DNA of 64,000 nucleotides from Sporosarcina koreensis. GTDB taxonomy: Bacteria; Bacillota; Bacilli; Bacillales_A; Planococcaceae. Under the pieces are notes generated by a model. It searched no databases and had not been told where the DNA came from. It saw nothing but the letters and a program-made list of their open reading frames with translations. The DNA lies in assembly GCF_000826145.2 (NCBI RefSeq), contig NZ_LN651337.1:1561945-1625944 (forward strand), written 5' to 3'. Position numbers and translations under genes: made by a program. Positions 42,233-51,051 of this stretch are shown here, in pieces; position 1 is the stretch's first letter, and every line of letters starts with the position of its first letter.

Positions 42233-42358
42233 CGCTTCCTCCTCCTTCACTATATGTTCTCACCTGATGTTACATGTCCGGGCCGATTCTTGCTCTCTCA
42301 TCGATCCGTCTGTCGAACTTCACATATTGTTGATTATTATTTTCACAATTCGTGAGTT

Positions 42359-42388
42359 TTGATAAATCCTTCGTTTTACTCCTATACG
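42359..42388 (+). promoter_or_regulatory. Promoter of the XRE regulator
   Basis: TTGATA (42359-42364), 18 bp, TATACG (42383-42388). A short inverted repeat TCAC-AATTC-GTGA at 42343-42355 lies just upstream and could be an operator. The promoter position excludes the longer in-frame start at 42359. Confidence 0.6.
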
Positions 42389-42412
42389 GTAGAACAAAAA
42401 ACGGAGGGCATT

Positions 42413-42907
42413 ATGACACGAAAAACTCGTCATTTCGGTAAGCAATTCAAAGAGTACCGTGAAGAATATCTGGGCATCAAACAGCTGGAGGCCGCTGAAC
42501 AGCTCTCCATCTCTTCGTCCGCCCTGTCCAATTATGAGCGGACCGACCGGGACCTCACATCCGAAATGCTGGCGGAATTCAAGGAGACCTTCGACATCCC
42601 GGATGACTACTTCGTCGCCATGGTGACAGGCAGACCGCTTCGTGATGTCCGTGCCGGTGCACCGGAAGCGGCCGGGAAAACATCCGAGATCCAGGCCGCC
42701 TACCGTGATCGGTTCGTCGATCACCACAGGACTCTTTTGCAGGAATCGAACGAGCTGCGGGAGATCATCGCCATCGTCGCTTCCATGACTGAAAAAGAAC
42801 GCCGCCTGTACTTGAATTCCATCAAATCGAACCTGCTCGTGTTCCGCAGCCTCCTGAGGAAGCACGGCGATACAGGCCAGCCCCTTCCCTCTCCTGAACA
42901 GGAATGA
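42413..42907 (+). CDS. XRE-family transcriptional regulator
   Basis: The 164-residue protein has an N-terminal helix-turn-helix (residues about 8-60, IKQLEAAEQLSISSSALSNYERTDR). A helical C-terminus follows that may dimerise (ELREIIAIVASMTEKERRLYLNS). ATG 42413 follows ACGGAGGGC. It is monocistronic with its own promoter and terminator. Its target is unknown; it lies just upstream of the SWIM/SNF2 operon but is separated from it by a terminator. Confidence 0.85.
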   Translation: MTRKTRHFGKQFKEYREEYLGIKQLEAAEQLSISSSALSNYERTDRDLTSEMLAEFKETFDIPDDYFVAMVTGRPLRDVRAGAPEAAGKTSEIQAAYRDRFVDHHRTLLQESNELREIIAIVASMTEKERRLYLNSIKSNLLVFRSLLRKHGDTGQPLPSPEQE

Positions 42908-42925
42908 GGGAAGGGGTTTTCCTTT
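42881..42925 (+). terminator. Terminator overlapping the XRE regulator stop
   Basis: CCCCTTCCCTC pairs with GAGGGAAGGGG, then TTTTCCTTT. The stem includes the stop codon. Confidence 0.85.
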
Positions 42926-42937
42926 GGAATGTGATGA

Positions 42938-42967
42938 TTTACGCACCTGCCCGACATGGGGTATAAT
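42938..42967 (+). promoter_or_regulatory. Promoter of the SWIM/SNF2 operon
   Basis: TATAAT at 42962-42967 is a perfect -10; TTTACG at 42938-42943 is a weak -35 at 18 bp. It lies inside the longest open frame and so fixes the real start downstream. Confidence 0.6.
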
Positions 42968-43001
42968 AGAAAGAATGCTTTGTCGAGGGAGAGGGTTAAC
43001 T

Positions 43002-44582
43002 TTGCGCGTCGCTGCAGAACGGATTTCGTATTTGCATGAACGGGAAATTGAAAAGATGATGAAGGATATCCGATACAGATTCCGGCCGGACCAGCCGGAG
43101 CAGGCTGACCTGGTCCGCCGGGCGATCACGATGGTCCGGCGGGGAGCCATTTCGTCCTACCGGTATTCACAGGACGATGGCGAAGTGCTGGCGCAGCTCA
43201 ACGATCGGGCGTCGGAATTCGTCCGGTTTTCATTCGGCGACCAGGCGCTCAGCTGCACATGCGGCACGAAAGACCGCTGTGAGCATCAGCTGGCAGTTGT
43301 CTTCGACTTATATTCACAATTCAATTCACTGACGGAGTGGTACCAGGACTGGCGGACGTCCGAGAAGGAAGAGCTCGCCGTGAAGATCACCGAGCGTACG
43401 CCGGATGCCTGGGATGCCGCACTGGCGAACGTGACAGCTCCGCTGCGGAAGCTGACGCCGGCCGTGAACTCCTCCGTCTTCACATACGAATGCGCGGAAA
43501 TCGAAAACCGGGTGCGCCCGCTCATGCCGTTCGAGTATGAGTGGAAGCCGCTGTTCGATCTGTATTATCGCCTGCACCTTCTCGACGCTGCCTGGGCCTA
43601 TATTTCGGACGTGCTGGATGCGGGCCATTCGCAGCATGCCTATGGCACGTGGCAGGTGACGACATGGCTGAACGATCAGATCGCCGATATCGAACGCCTT
43701 GCCGGTACGTTCGGCAGCAAACCGAAACTGTTCGAGACCGATCCGTTCATGAACCGTCTGAAGACCTTAGTCTACTCGGTCTGTGTCCGGCACAGCGGCC
43801 AGTTCGCATACCGCTTCCGTATTTACGAAGCGGTCTGGGGCCAGCTGTTTTCCGGCCGTGATGAACGCGAAGAGGAAAAACGCCGGCTTGCGGAAGATGG
43901 GTCGGAAGAAGCGAAACTGCTTTCGATGTACTTTGCGATCATCGAAGGGCGCGGGGATATCCTGGAAGGAGCGCTCTCCGCCGAACAGGCACCTGATTTC
44001 GGCAGCTGGATGATGCTTGCGAAATTCGCCAGGGAGTCGGCACTCATGCCGACGGCCGGCGCGATCGCCCGGGGACTGTATCCGTCGGTCGGCTCTTACT
44101 TCAGCCGGCAGACGAGCCGCAGTGAACAACTGGCCGCCGCCCAGCAGATCGACGCACTGCTCGACAGCGGTGATTTCACCGATGAAGAATATGAAACGGT
44201 CTATTCGATGTACGGCAAGATCGGCATCAGCCGCTATTCGCGTTTCCTCGCCGAACGGGAGCGCTACATGGAGTGGGCCGCCCTGCTGCACCGGTTCGCC
44301 GTACCGTTCGACAGTGTGGATGCGGAAGAGATGAAGGAAGTACTGGCCCATCAGCCGGATGCCGCCATGCCGCTGCTGCATGACTACGCCCAGCAGTTCA
44401 TCGCCGATAAGAACCGGATGAGCTACCGCCGGGCCGTCAAATTGTTCAAACGGATGCGGACCGCCTGCAAACGAAGCGGACGGAACGATTTCTGGAACCG
44501 CTACATCCGCTCCGTACGCGAGAAACACCGGCGTCTCCGGGCACTGGTCGAAGAAATGGAAAGGGGGAATCTGGAATTATGA
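43002..44582 (+). CDS. SWIM zinc-finger protein (YwqB-like)
   Basis: The start is TTG 43002, with GAGGGAGAGGG just upstream; the longer frame begins before the promoter. The 526-residue product carries a SWIM finger (CTCGTKDRCEH, about residues 85-100) near its N-terminus, after a basic region. The rest is helical with no known fold. In B. subtilis the SWIM protein YwqB is encoded next to the SNF2 helicase YwqA. Here the stop overlaps the helicase start by four bases, so the two are coupled and probably act together on DNA. Confidence 0.88.
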   Translation: MRVAAERISYLHEREIEKMMKDIRYRFRPDQPEQADLVRRAITMVRRGAISSYRYSQDDGEVLAQLNDRASEFVRFSFGDQALSCTCGTKDRCEHQLAVVFDLYSQFNSLTEWYQDWRTSEKEELAVKITERTPDAWDAALANVTAPLRKLTPAVNSSVFTYECAEIENRVRPLMPFEYEWKPLFDLYYRLHLLDAAWAYISDVLDAGHSQHAYGTWQVTTWLNDQIADIERLAGTFGSKPKLFETDPFMNRLKTLVYSVCVRHSGQFAYRFRIYEAVWGQLFSGRDEREEEKRRLAEDGSEEAKLLSMYFAIIEGRGDILEGALSAEQAPDFGSWMMLAKFARESALMPTAGAIARGLYPSVGSYFSRQTSRSEQLAAAQQIDALLDSGDFTDEEYETVYSMYGKIGISRYSRFLAERERYMEWAALLHRFAVPFDSVDAEEMKEVLAHQPDAAMPLLHDYAQQFIADKNRMSYRRAVKLFKRMRTACKRSGRNDFWNRYIRSVREKHRRLRALVEEMERGNLEL

Positions 44583-47323
44583 ATCCAGCCAATCCGCTCG
44601 TCCGCACGCTGCATCTGACAGTCCAGCCGACGGACCGCGAAAATTTCGCCGTGGCAGCTGCCGATGATTACGGGACAGCGCTGCCTGCAGACCGTCTTGT
44701 CTCGTTCCTCTTCTTCAATGATGAATCAACACTCTTCGGTCTGTCGGTGCCGGTCGAGGAAAACTCCGTTATCCTGCGTCCCCACGAATGGGTCCAGGCG
44801 CTCGGCGCAGGACGCCACCCGTTCGTTTCGTATGCCGGCAGCACGGAACACGACGCGGACCAGCTGAAGACTGCAGAAGAGGCGGCTGCGTTATGGCAGT
44901 CCGCGGATCTGTTTTCGTACATCCAGCCCGATGCCGACGAGGTCATCCATCTCGCCGGCGAGGCTGCAGGCCTGTCTGACGGTGCTGCCGGCCTGCTGAA
45001 GCAGGCGGTCATCAGCAAGTTCAAAGCGCTCGGCGTCGGACCCGATTCCGTCACTGCCCTGCTGCCGCATTTGAAGACCTATGGCTGGCCGGGGGAGGCA
45101 CGGACCGATCTGCCTGTCCGCTGTGCACTCCGGCTGACGGAACCTGATGCCGACCGGACCGTGGACTGGCTGCTCGAGACGGTCCTGCTGAACGAGCGCG
45201 GTACCCAATGGATACCGGCGAAGTCGAAGCGCAATGCACCGATTGCGGATGCATTGCCTGCCAAATGGAAGACCTATGCGGATGCGCTCGAGGAGCAGCA
45301 GTCCGAAATGATGTCATTCCTCCAGTCCGCGGCTCCTGAAGCGGACGGCAGCTTCCTCCATATGCCGATGAGCGATCCGGAAGTGCGGCTGTTCATCCAG
45401 CATGATCTGCCGCTGTTCCAGTCGTTCGGGTTCACAGTGCTGCTGCCGGCTTGGCTGAAAACTGTGACGGATACGAAACTGAAGATCCGGACCGACGCCG
45501 GCATCCAGTCCTACCGATCCGCAGCCGGGCTCGATGAAGTGCTGTCGTTCAATTGGAACTTCTCCCTCGGCGGCCAGATGATCGACCGGGATGCGTTCCA
45601 GCGGATGGTGGACGAAAACCGGGAGTTCATCCGTACGGGTGACGAATGGTTCCATATCGATCCCGCCTGGCTGAAACGTATCCGGGAGCTGATGGAACAG
45701 GCGGATGAAGGCGAATGGACCGTGAAGGATCTGCTGTTCCAAGAGCTTCCCGAGGAGATCGTGCCAATCGAGGAGGAGATGGAGGAAGAAGATCCGCTTC
45801 TCGCGTTCACCATGCAGCAGTCACTCCGGGAATACGTCGATCAGATCATGGACAAAAAGGGACTGCCGGAGGTTACGATCCCTGCCAGTCTGCAGACGGA
45901 ACTGCGGCCGTACCAGCATGAAGGCTTCAACTGGCTCATGTTCATGCGGAAGAACAAGTTCGGCGCGTGCCTCGCGGATGATATGGGGCTCGGCAAGACA
46001 GTGCAGCTCATCAGCTACCTGCTCGCCGTCCACGAACAGGCTGATACAGGGGCTCCGTCGCTCATCATCTGCCCGACGAGCGTACTCGGCAACTGGCAGA
46101 AGGAGCTTGAGAAATTCGCTCCTTCCCTGAAGGCGTCAATCCATTACGGACCGGGCCGCCTGCGGGAAGAGCAGTTCGCGCAATCGATGGAAGCCGAGCA
46201 GCCCGACGTCGTACTGACGACTTACGGGACCGCGACACAGGACAGCGACTTCCTGACAACATTCCCGTTTGCGAGTATCACACTCGATGAAGCACAGAAC
46301 ATCAAGAATATGCAGACGAAGCAGTCGCGGGCGATCCGGAAGCTGCAGGGCGGCCACCATATCGCCCTGACCGGAACACCGATCGAAAATCGCCTGGCGG
46401 AACTGTGGGCGATCTTCGACTTCATCCACCGCGGATACTTCGGCAGTTTCCGGCGCTTCACGGATGACTATATCATTCCGATCGAGCGGGATGACGATGA
46501 TCGGACGAAACGCCGGCTGCGGTCGAAGATCCACCCGTTCCTGCTGCGGCGGACGAAGAACGATCCGGACCTGCAGCTGAACCTGCCGAAGAAGCTCGAA
46601 CAGAACGAATACGTGCCGCTCACCGCAGAACAGGCGGCGCTGTATGAGAGTTTCATAGAGGAGACGAAGTTCAAGCTCCAGACGCTCTCCGGCTTCGAAC
46701 GCAAGGGGCTCATCCTGAAGATGCTGAGCCGTCTGAAGCAGCTGTGCAACCATCCGGCGCTGTTCCTGAAAGAACCGTATACGACGGCAGACCGGATGCT
46801 CGTGCGTTCCGACAAGCTGGAACGGCTCGTGAAGCTGGCGGCGGAAATCGCCCAGAACGGCGAGCAGTGCCTGATCTTCACCCAGTATATCGGCATGGGC
46901 CAGCTGATCCGGCAGTGCCTGTCCGACCTGTATGACTTCGATGTACCGTTCCTGACGGGCAGTATGCCGAAAGGGCAGCGGGACGCTCTGGTGGAGGCAT
47001 TCCAGAGAGGTGAATTCCCGATATTCATCCTCTCGCTGAAGGCGGGCGGTACGGGGCTGAACCTGACGGCTGCGAACCATGTGCTGCACGCGGACCGCTG
47101 GTGGAACCCGGCGGTCGAAAACCAGGCGACCGACCGGGCGTACCGGATCGGGCAGGAAAAGTTCGTGCACGTCCATAAGTTCGTGACGATCGGGACGATC
47201 GAGGAGAAAATAGATAAGATGCTGGAAGAAAAAGCGGCATTATCCGCGGACCTCATCCAGTCGAGCCAGTGGCTGACTGAGCTGTCCGATACGGAACTCG
47301 ATGACCTGCTGACGTTCGGCTGA
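44579..47323 (+). CDS. SNF2-family DNA helicase/translocase (YwqA-like)
   Basis: The 914-residue protein has an uncharacterised N-terminal 430 residues (including an SNF2-associated bacterial domain). The N-terminal RecA-like lobe has Walker A DDMGLGKTVQ, motif Ia and DEAQNIKN. The C-terminal lobe has LKAGGTGLNLTAANHV and QATDRAYRIGQ. Such ATPases translocate on double-stranded DNA and remodel protein-DNA complexes; some lie in phage-defence loci, but this syntenic copy looks like core genome. It is terminated at 47339-47369. Confidence 0.93.
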   Translation: MNPANPLVRTLHLTVQPTDRENFAVAAADDYGTALPADRLVSFLFFNDESTLFGLSVPVEENSVILRPHEWVQALGAGRHPFVSYAGSTEHDADQLKTAEEAAALWQSADLFSYIQPDADEVIHLAGEAAGLSDGAAGLLKQAVISKFKALGVGPDSVTALLPHLKTYGWPGEARTDLPVRCALRLTEPDADRTVDWLLETVLLNERGTQWIPAKSKRNAPIADALPAKWKTYADALEEQQSEMMSFLQSAAPEADGSFLHMPMSDPEVRLFIQHDLPLFQSFGFTVLLPAWLKTVTDTKLKIRTDAGIQSYRSAAGLDEVLSFNWNFSLGGQMIDRDAFQRMVDENREFIRTGDEWFHIDPAWLKRIRELMEQADEGEWTVKDLLFQELPEEIVPIEEEMEEEDPLLAFTMQQSLREYVDQIMDKKGLPEVTIPASLQTELRPYQHEGFNWLMFMRKNKFGACLADDMGLGKTVQLISYLLAVHEQADTGAPSLIICPTSVLGNWQKELEKFAPSLKASIHYGPGRLREEQFAQSMEAEQPDVVLTTYGTATQDSDFLTTFPFASITLDEAQNIKNMQTKQSRAIRKLQGGHHIALTGTPIENRLAELWAIFDFIHRGYFGSFRRFTDDYIIPIERDDDDRTKRRLRSKIHPFLLRRTKNDPDLQLNLPKKLEQNEYVPLTAEQAALYESFIEETKFKLQTLSGFERKGLILKMLSRLKQLCNHPALFLKEPYTTADRMLVRSDKLERLVKLAAEIAQNGEQCLIFTQYIGMGQLIRQCLSDLYDFDVPFLTGSMPKGQRDALVEAFQRGEFPIFILSLKAGGTGLNLTAANHVLHADRWWNPAVENQATDRAYRIGQEKFVHVHKFVTIGTIEEKIDKMLEEKAALSADLIQSSQWLTELSDTELDDLLTFG

Positions 47324-47338
47324 CCCTGCATGGAAACA

Positions 47339-47369
47339 GACGCAAATCGCTCCGGCGGTTTGCGTTTTT
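47339..47369 (+). terminator. Terminator of the SWIM/SNF2 operon
   Basis: ACGCAAATCGC pairs with GCGGTTTGCGT (one G-T pair) around TCCG, then TTTT. Confidence 0.88.
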
Positions 47370-47373
47370 CCGT

Positions 47374-47535
47374 CTAGACGCGGGTCAGCCGTTTCATATG
47401 TATGACACGGAGTGTTTTCGTCCGTTCCAGCTGTTCAAGCTGTTCCATCCGTTCGTTCAAGTTCGCGACCATGCGGATCAGCTGGCCGATCTGCAGTTCC
47501 ATCCGATACATGAGCTGCTGCTGTGCGTCCATCAT
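47374..47535 (-). CDS. Small coiled-coil protein, 53 residues
   Basis: Start ATG 47535 lies six bases after AAGGGGG; longer frames have no ribosome binding site. The product (MMDAQQQLMYRMELQIGQL...) is predicted to be one amphipathic helix or coiled coil with heptad-spaced Leu, Ile and Met, ending in a basic tail RVIHMKRLTRV. I recognise no family. It is convergent with the SNF2 gene and sits between it and ssb. Confidence 0.55.
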   Translation of the reverse strand: MMDAQQQLMYRMELQIGQLIRMVANLNERMEQLEQLERTKTLRVIHMKRLTRV

Positions 47536-47865
47536 TCCATCCCCCTTTTTTTCATCAGCAGCGCCGCAGTGGAGCGGGAAGCGGTCTCCCGCCGGCTGCG
47601 GCCGCCCTGCTGATACTATGGCGTTCAGTCGTCTCCTCGTTATAGCTAACATGTACATGCACCGCTGCAGGTCTGCCTGAGATGGATCCGCCTGCAGGCG
47701 GCGTACGCCGGGATGCTCCCCCGAATATCCCGGCCGTTTGATACTCCCCTCTGTCCGGCAGGTCTTTCAGCCGGACAGGTTAAGCGGTTCCTCCACCCGG
47801 ATCGGCGCCCGGTGCTGTCCCTCCTTCCTGTCTGCACGTTTCTGCGCCTATGTATGTCTGCAGGC

Positions 47866-48312
47866 TCAGTAAATCGGCAGTGCCTCGGATTCCGGCTTGG
47901 ACGGCGGCAGCTCGAAGTGCGCTGATGCCGCTTCGCGTTCCGTCTCGGCAGACGGGCTGCCCGCCGCGGCAGACTGATGATCCGCTGATGCCGGTTTCTT
48001 CGTCTGGATGAATCGCACATCCTCCCCGATGATCTCCGTCACGTAGGCGCGTGTCCGGTCTTGCCGCTCATACGTCCGTGTCTGGATGCGCCCGCTGATA
48101 CCGATAAGCGATCCTTTACCGCAGTGCCTGGCCGTGCTCTCCGCAGTCTTGCCCCAGATCGAGCAAAGGATGAAGTCGGCATCGATCTCTCCCTGCTGGT
48201 TCTTGAAGCTCCTGTTCACAGCTAGCGTGAAGCTGGCCTGCGCTCTCCGATCCCCGACCATGCGGAGTTCCGGATCTTTTGTGAGCCGTCCCACGAGTGC
48301 TACGTGATTCAC
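47866..48312 (-). CDS. ssb: Single-stranded DNA-binding protein
   Basis: The 148-residue protein has an OB-fold with MNHVALVGRLTKDPELR, FTLAVNRSF, DADFILCSIWGKTAE and GSLIGISGRIQTRTYE. It starts with GTG after AGGAGGGG. The linker is short and the C-terminal tip is SEALPIY instead of the usual acidic DDDIPF-type tail. By position near SNF2/YwpF-like genes it corresponds to B. subtilis SsbB, the competence-associated paralogue, rather than the replicative SsbA of the rpsF-ssb-rpsR operon. Confidence 0.9.
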   Translation of the reverse strand: MNHVALVGRLTKDPELRMVGDRRAQASFTLAVNRSFKNQQGEIDADFILCSIWGKTAESTARHCGKGSLIGISGRIQTRTYERQDRTRAYVTEIIGEDVRFIQTKKPASADHQSAAAGSPSAETEREAASAHFELPPSKPESEALPIY

Positions 48313-48343
48313 CTGTTCCCCTCCTCTCTTTTAAGCTGCCTTG

Positions 48344-48372
48344 ACTATACGATGTTCCGTTTTTCTGCACAA
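48344..48372 (-). promoter_or_regulatory. Promoter of ssb
   Basis: On the minus strand TTGTGC (48367-48372), 17 bp, TATAGT (48344-48349). No clear ComK box (AAAA-N5-TTTT) was found beside it. Confidence 0.5.
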
Positions 48373-48535
48373 CTTGGCATTTCGGGGATTTGATGGTCTT
48401 TTTCAGGTCAAACTTGAAGTTTGGCATGTCCGATTCCAGACGATACGACAAATTTCATGGCTGGCAGGAGGTTTGGCAATTGTCTCGTTTCCACGATAAT
48501 TCGGCTTTGACCATTTTTGAAAAAGTTTATTTCCG

Positions 48536-48547
48536 CTATGGTATACT
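48536..48547 (+). promoter_or_regulatory. Extended -10 of the YwpF-like gene
   Basis: TATGGTATACT contains TGGTATACT, an extended -10. TTGAAA at 48517-48522 is a possible -35 at 19 bp. Confidence 0.45.
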
Positions 48548-48573
48548 GGGTGGAAAAGGGGGCTGCAGAGGGG

Positions 48574-49002
48574 ATGAAAACATTCAAAATGATATCGTTC
48601 AACTTTCTCGCGGACGACCAGGCAGAAGAGCTGCCGCTGCTTGACGGCATCATCATCAATCAGGAAAACAGCCATCGGATGTGGATACTGGAACTGTTCC
48701 TGGACGCTTCGCTCAAGGAGCGGTTCGAGAAACTGCAGACCAACGAGGAATTGCTCGAAGCAAAAGTGGTTATTTCCTATCCCGAGAACGAACCGGCTGC
48801 ATTCCTGCTGGCGATCGATACTGTCCAGCAGATCGGAGACAGGCTGTCCGTATTGCTGAAGGGACGGCTGAAGCGGCAGCGGAGCGAGTATGCAGAACAG
48901 CTGCTGGGTGAACTGATGGAGAGCGGGCTGGAGGGACCGGAGCTGCTGGAGCGGTTCGAGCATGACATGCGGTCGCGTCCGCGTCTGAAGAAGAAGACCT
49001 AA
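48574..49002 (+). CDS. YwpF-like protein
   Basis: Start ATG 48574 (MKTFKMISFNFLADD) lies downstream of the extended -10, with AAGGGGG and GAGGGG upstream; the 19-residue in-frame extension would begin before the promoter. The 142-residue product is acidic in the middle and basic at its C-terminus (RPRLKKKT), with no signal peptide. The N-terminal pattern and location beside ssb fit the YwpF family of Bacillales, whose function is unknown. Confidence 0.7.
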   Translation: MKTFKMISFNFLADDQAEELPLLDGIIINQENSHRMWILELFLDASLKERFEKLQTNEELLEAKVVISYPENEPAAFLLAIDTVQQIGDRLSVLLKGRLKRQRSEYAEQLLGELMESGLEGPELLERFEHDMRSRPRLKKKT

Positions 49003-49012
49003 TACATGGAAG

Positions 49013-49063
49013 AAGGGCTGTCCGGGCAGATCAGTGATCTGTTGTGCCGGACAGCCCTTTTTT
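49013..49063 (+). terminator. Terminator of the YwpF-like gene
   Basis: AGGGCTGTCCGG pairs with CCGGACAGCCCT, with an inner GATCA/TGATC stem, then six T residues. Confidence 0.88.
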
Positions 49064-49099
49064 GTATCCGCATTCCAAATAAGTGCGTCGTGCCGCTCC

Positions 49100-49522
49100 T
49101 TATTTCATGCCGTTCTTGTCGTCTTTCTTCGGGGAGCCGCCGTTGTTTCCGGTGCCCGCCGTGTTGTCGCCGTCCTCCGTACTGTTCGCGCCCCAGTCAT
49201 CGCCTTCTGCGTTGCCGTTGCCTTTAAGCGTACCATCGCCGTCCATCCCATTCACCCCGCCGGTACCATTGCCGTCCATCCCGCCATTGTCGAGCAGGTT
49301 GTCGTCACCGTTTTCCGGACGTGCCTCTTCCACGCCATCCAGATTCGGGCCAGCTGTACCGTCCGGATTGTCCGCATCCATTTCCGGCGTCCAGTCGTCC
49401 GTCCGGCGGTCCAGGTCTTCCATCGGTGTTTCGTCATTGTCCGGCATTGCATCGTTGTCATTGTTGCCGCACGCCGTCAGCAGGAACCCCGCTGCCGCCA
49501 GCGGTATCGCTTTTTTCCACAT
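49100..49522 (-). CDS. Acidic low-complexity lipoprotein
   Basis: Start ATG 49522 (MWKKAIPLAAAGFLL) is about eight bases after GAGGAGGG. A lipobox LLTAC at residues 14-18 marks it as a lipoprotein. The mature part (about 120 residues) is almost entirely Asp, Gly, Asn, Glu, Thr and Pro, with GMDGDGTLKGNGN-type stretches resembling calcium-binding repeats but no regular motif. It is probably a disordered surface lipoprotein. Function unknown. Confidence 0.75.
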   Translation of the reverse strand: MWKKAIPLAAAGFLLTACGNNDNDAMPDNDETPMEDLDRRTDDWTPEMDADNPDGTAGPNLDGVEEARPENGDDNLLDNGGMDGNGTGGVNGMDGDGTLKGNGNAEGDDWGANSTEDGDNTAGTGNNGGSPKKDDKNGMK

Positions 49523-49594
49523 AAAAAGTTCCCTCCTCTCCATTCAGCCATCTGTCATAGCTTGGCCTGGAAAAGGGGAACTATCCGTGATTTC

Positions 49595-49981
49595 TTATGC
49601 GTCCACCCGTTTTTTCAATTCTGACTCCACGTAGGCCGCTTCCGCTTTGCACTCGTAGAAGTACTGCGTCTCCAGCTTTTCCTGCATTTGCTGGATGGAG
49701 GCGATCTGTTCTTCGGATGGCGGTTCGCTGAGCACTTTCCGGATCACTTCGTTGATACGCGTTGCGACGTCTTCATGGAATTCCGCCGACAGTTTGACGT
49801 CATCCGGTATCTTTTCATACCACAGTGCTTTTTTCGTGATGTACTCGCTCCACCGTTTCATGAAATCATTCATGTCATACCGGTCGGGATCCCATCCGAT
49901 TTCTGCCATGTATTGTTCAAAGGTCTGTGTGATCGACCTCGTGATGCTGCTCTTCAGGTTGGGTGAAAGACTTTTGAACAT
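49595..49981 (-). CDS. Hypothetical helical protein, 128 residues
   Basis: Start ATG 49981 (MFKSLSPNLKSS) follows GGGAGGT by about nine bases; the 15-residue upstream extension lacks a ribosome binding site. The product is mostly alpha-helical and charged, with WDPDRYDMNDFMKRWSEYI and a coiled-coil C-terminus. It has no signal or membrane segment. I recognise no family. It lies between the lipoprotein gene and fabZ on the same strand. Confidence 0.65.
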   Translation of the reverse strand: MFKSLSPNLKSSITRSITQTFEQYMAEIGWDPDRYDMNDFMKRWSEYITKKALWYEKIPDDVKLSAEFHEDVATRINEVIRKVLSEPPSEEQIASIQQMQEKLETQYFYECKAEAAYVESELKKRVDA

Positions 49982-50127
49982 TCTCGTTTCGTACCTCCCA
50001 CAGTGTACATATGCCGCTTGCGGCATGTCTGATCAGCTTGCTGTGCAGCTCTTGCACAGGCCGATTTCCGTACTGCATTACTTGAAATTTTATCGGATAC
50101 TGGAATCGGTTGCAACTTTTAACCGGT

Positions 50128-50562
50128 TCAGTCCTCTTTTGCCCCGAGTGCGAATGTGATATCCGCCTCGCAGGCGACTTCACCTTCCACAGTTGCCACC
50201 GCATGCCCTTTGCCGATCGATCCGCGCATCCGGGTGATTTCCACTTTCAGATGCAGCACGTCCCCCGGCACGACCTGGCGCTTGAAACGGCAGTTGTCGA
50301 TGCCCGCGAAGAATGCCAGACGGCCTTTGTTCTCTTCCTTCTGCAGGATCGCGACCGCACCGACCTGGGCCAGCGCTTCGACGATCAGGACACCCGGCAT
50401 GACGGGATATCCAGGAAAGTGGCCGTTGAAATAGTCTTCATTGACACTTACGTTCTTAAATCCTTCCGCCCGTACGCCCGCTTCGACTTCGAGGATGCGG
50501 TCGACGAGCAGGAATGGGTAGCGGTGCGGGATGATAGCCTGGATCTGTTCAGCTGTCAGCAT
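50128..50562 (-). CDS. fabZ: 3-hydroxyacyl-ACP dehydratase FabZ
   Basis: The 144-residue hot-dog fold enzyme carries the FabZ signature [13 protein letters not shown] and the catalytic pair in [19 protein letters not shown] (His and Glu). It dehydrates beta-hydroxyacyl-ACP in fatty-acid elongation. Its position after flhP and the EpuA-like gene is the same as in B. subtilis. Confidence 0.96.
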   Translation of the reverse strand: MLTAEQIQAIIPHRYPFLLVDRILEVEAGVRAEGFKNVSVNEDYFNGHFPGYPVMPGVLIVEALAQVGAVAILQKEENKGRLAFFAGIDNCRFKRQVVPGDVLHLKVEITRMRGSIGKGHAVATVEGEVACEADITFALGAKED

Positions 50563-50584
50563 GGAATTCCCCCTTTGGCGTATA

Positions 50585-51031
50585 CTATTCTTTCCCGTTC
50601 ATGATATCGAAAATGTGCGTCCATGTCTCTTTTTGGAAGACATCACCGGCCGGACCGTCCCCGAGGATGCTGTAGCCGATCATCGCGCCGGCAATGACTG
50701 CCACAGCTAATAACAAAATGACGAGCAGGACACGGACATAGATCGGCAGGATGCGGATCTGCACCCAGCGGACCGGTTTCACATCCGCCGCTTCTTCGTC
50801 TGCTTGTGCGTTCGCGGCTGCCGGCCGTTCGTTCCGTGTTTCAGGAACCGTCTGTCCGGCATACGGCTCTTTGCTCCGTCTGCTGCGCACCGGCTTCTCC
50901 TGTTCCGCTGCTGTCTCGGCAACGGTTGCGGCATGCGCTCTTCTTGCTTCCGTGCGGCTCATGATCGGTTTTTGCGACGATTCTGCCGGTGTTTCTGCCG
51001 GTGTGCTTGTGATTCGTTTCTCTTCGGTCAT
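50585..51031 (-). CDS. EpuA-type small membrane protein
   Basis: Start ATG 51031 (MTEEKRI) has GGGGAGC seven bases upstream. The 148-residue product has a long polar, Ala/Glu/Arg-rich N-terminus (to about 90) and then the conserved [26 protein letters not shown] segment with a transmembrane helix and the short C-terminus typical of EpuA. The family is often mislabelled RNA polymerase beta subunit in databases because of linkage. It lies between flhP and fabZ. Confidence 0.8.
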   Translation of the reverse strand: MTEEKRITSTPAETPAESSQKPIMSRTEARRAHAATVAETAAEQEKPVRSRRSKEPYAGQTVPETRNERPAAANAQADEEAADVKPVRWVQIRILPIYVRVLLVILLLAVAVIAGAMIGYSILGDGPAGDVFQKETWTHIFDIMNGKE

Positions 51032-51051
51032 ATCAATGCTCCCCACTTCGC

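Noticed and set aside
48344..48420. ComK box upstream of ssb
   Set aside because: A-rich runs occur but no AAAA-N5-TTTT pair with proper spacing was found.
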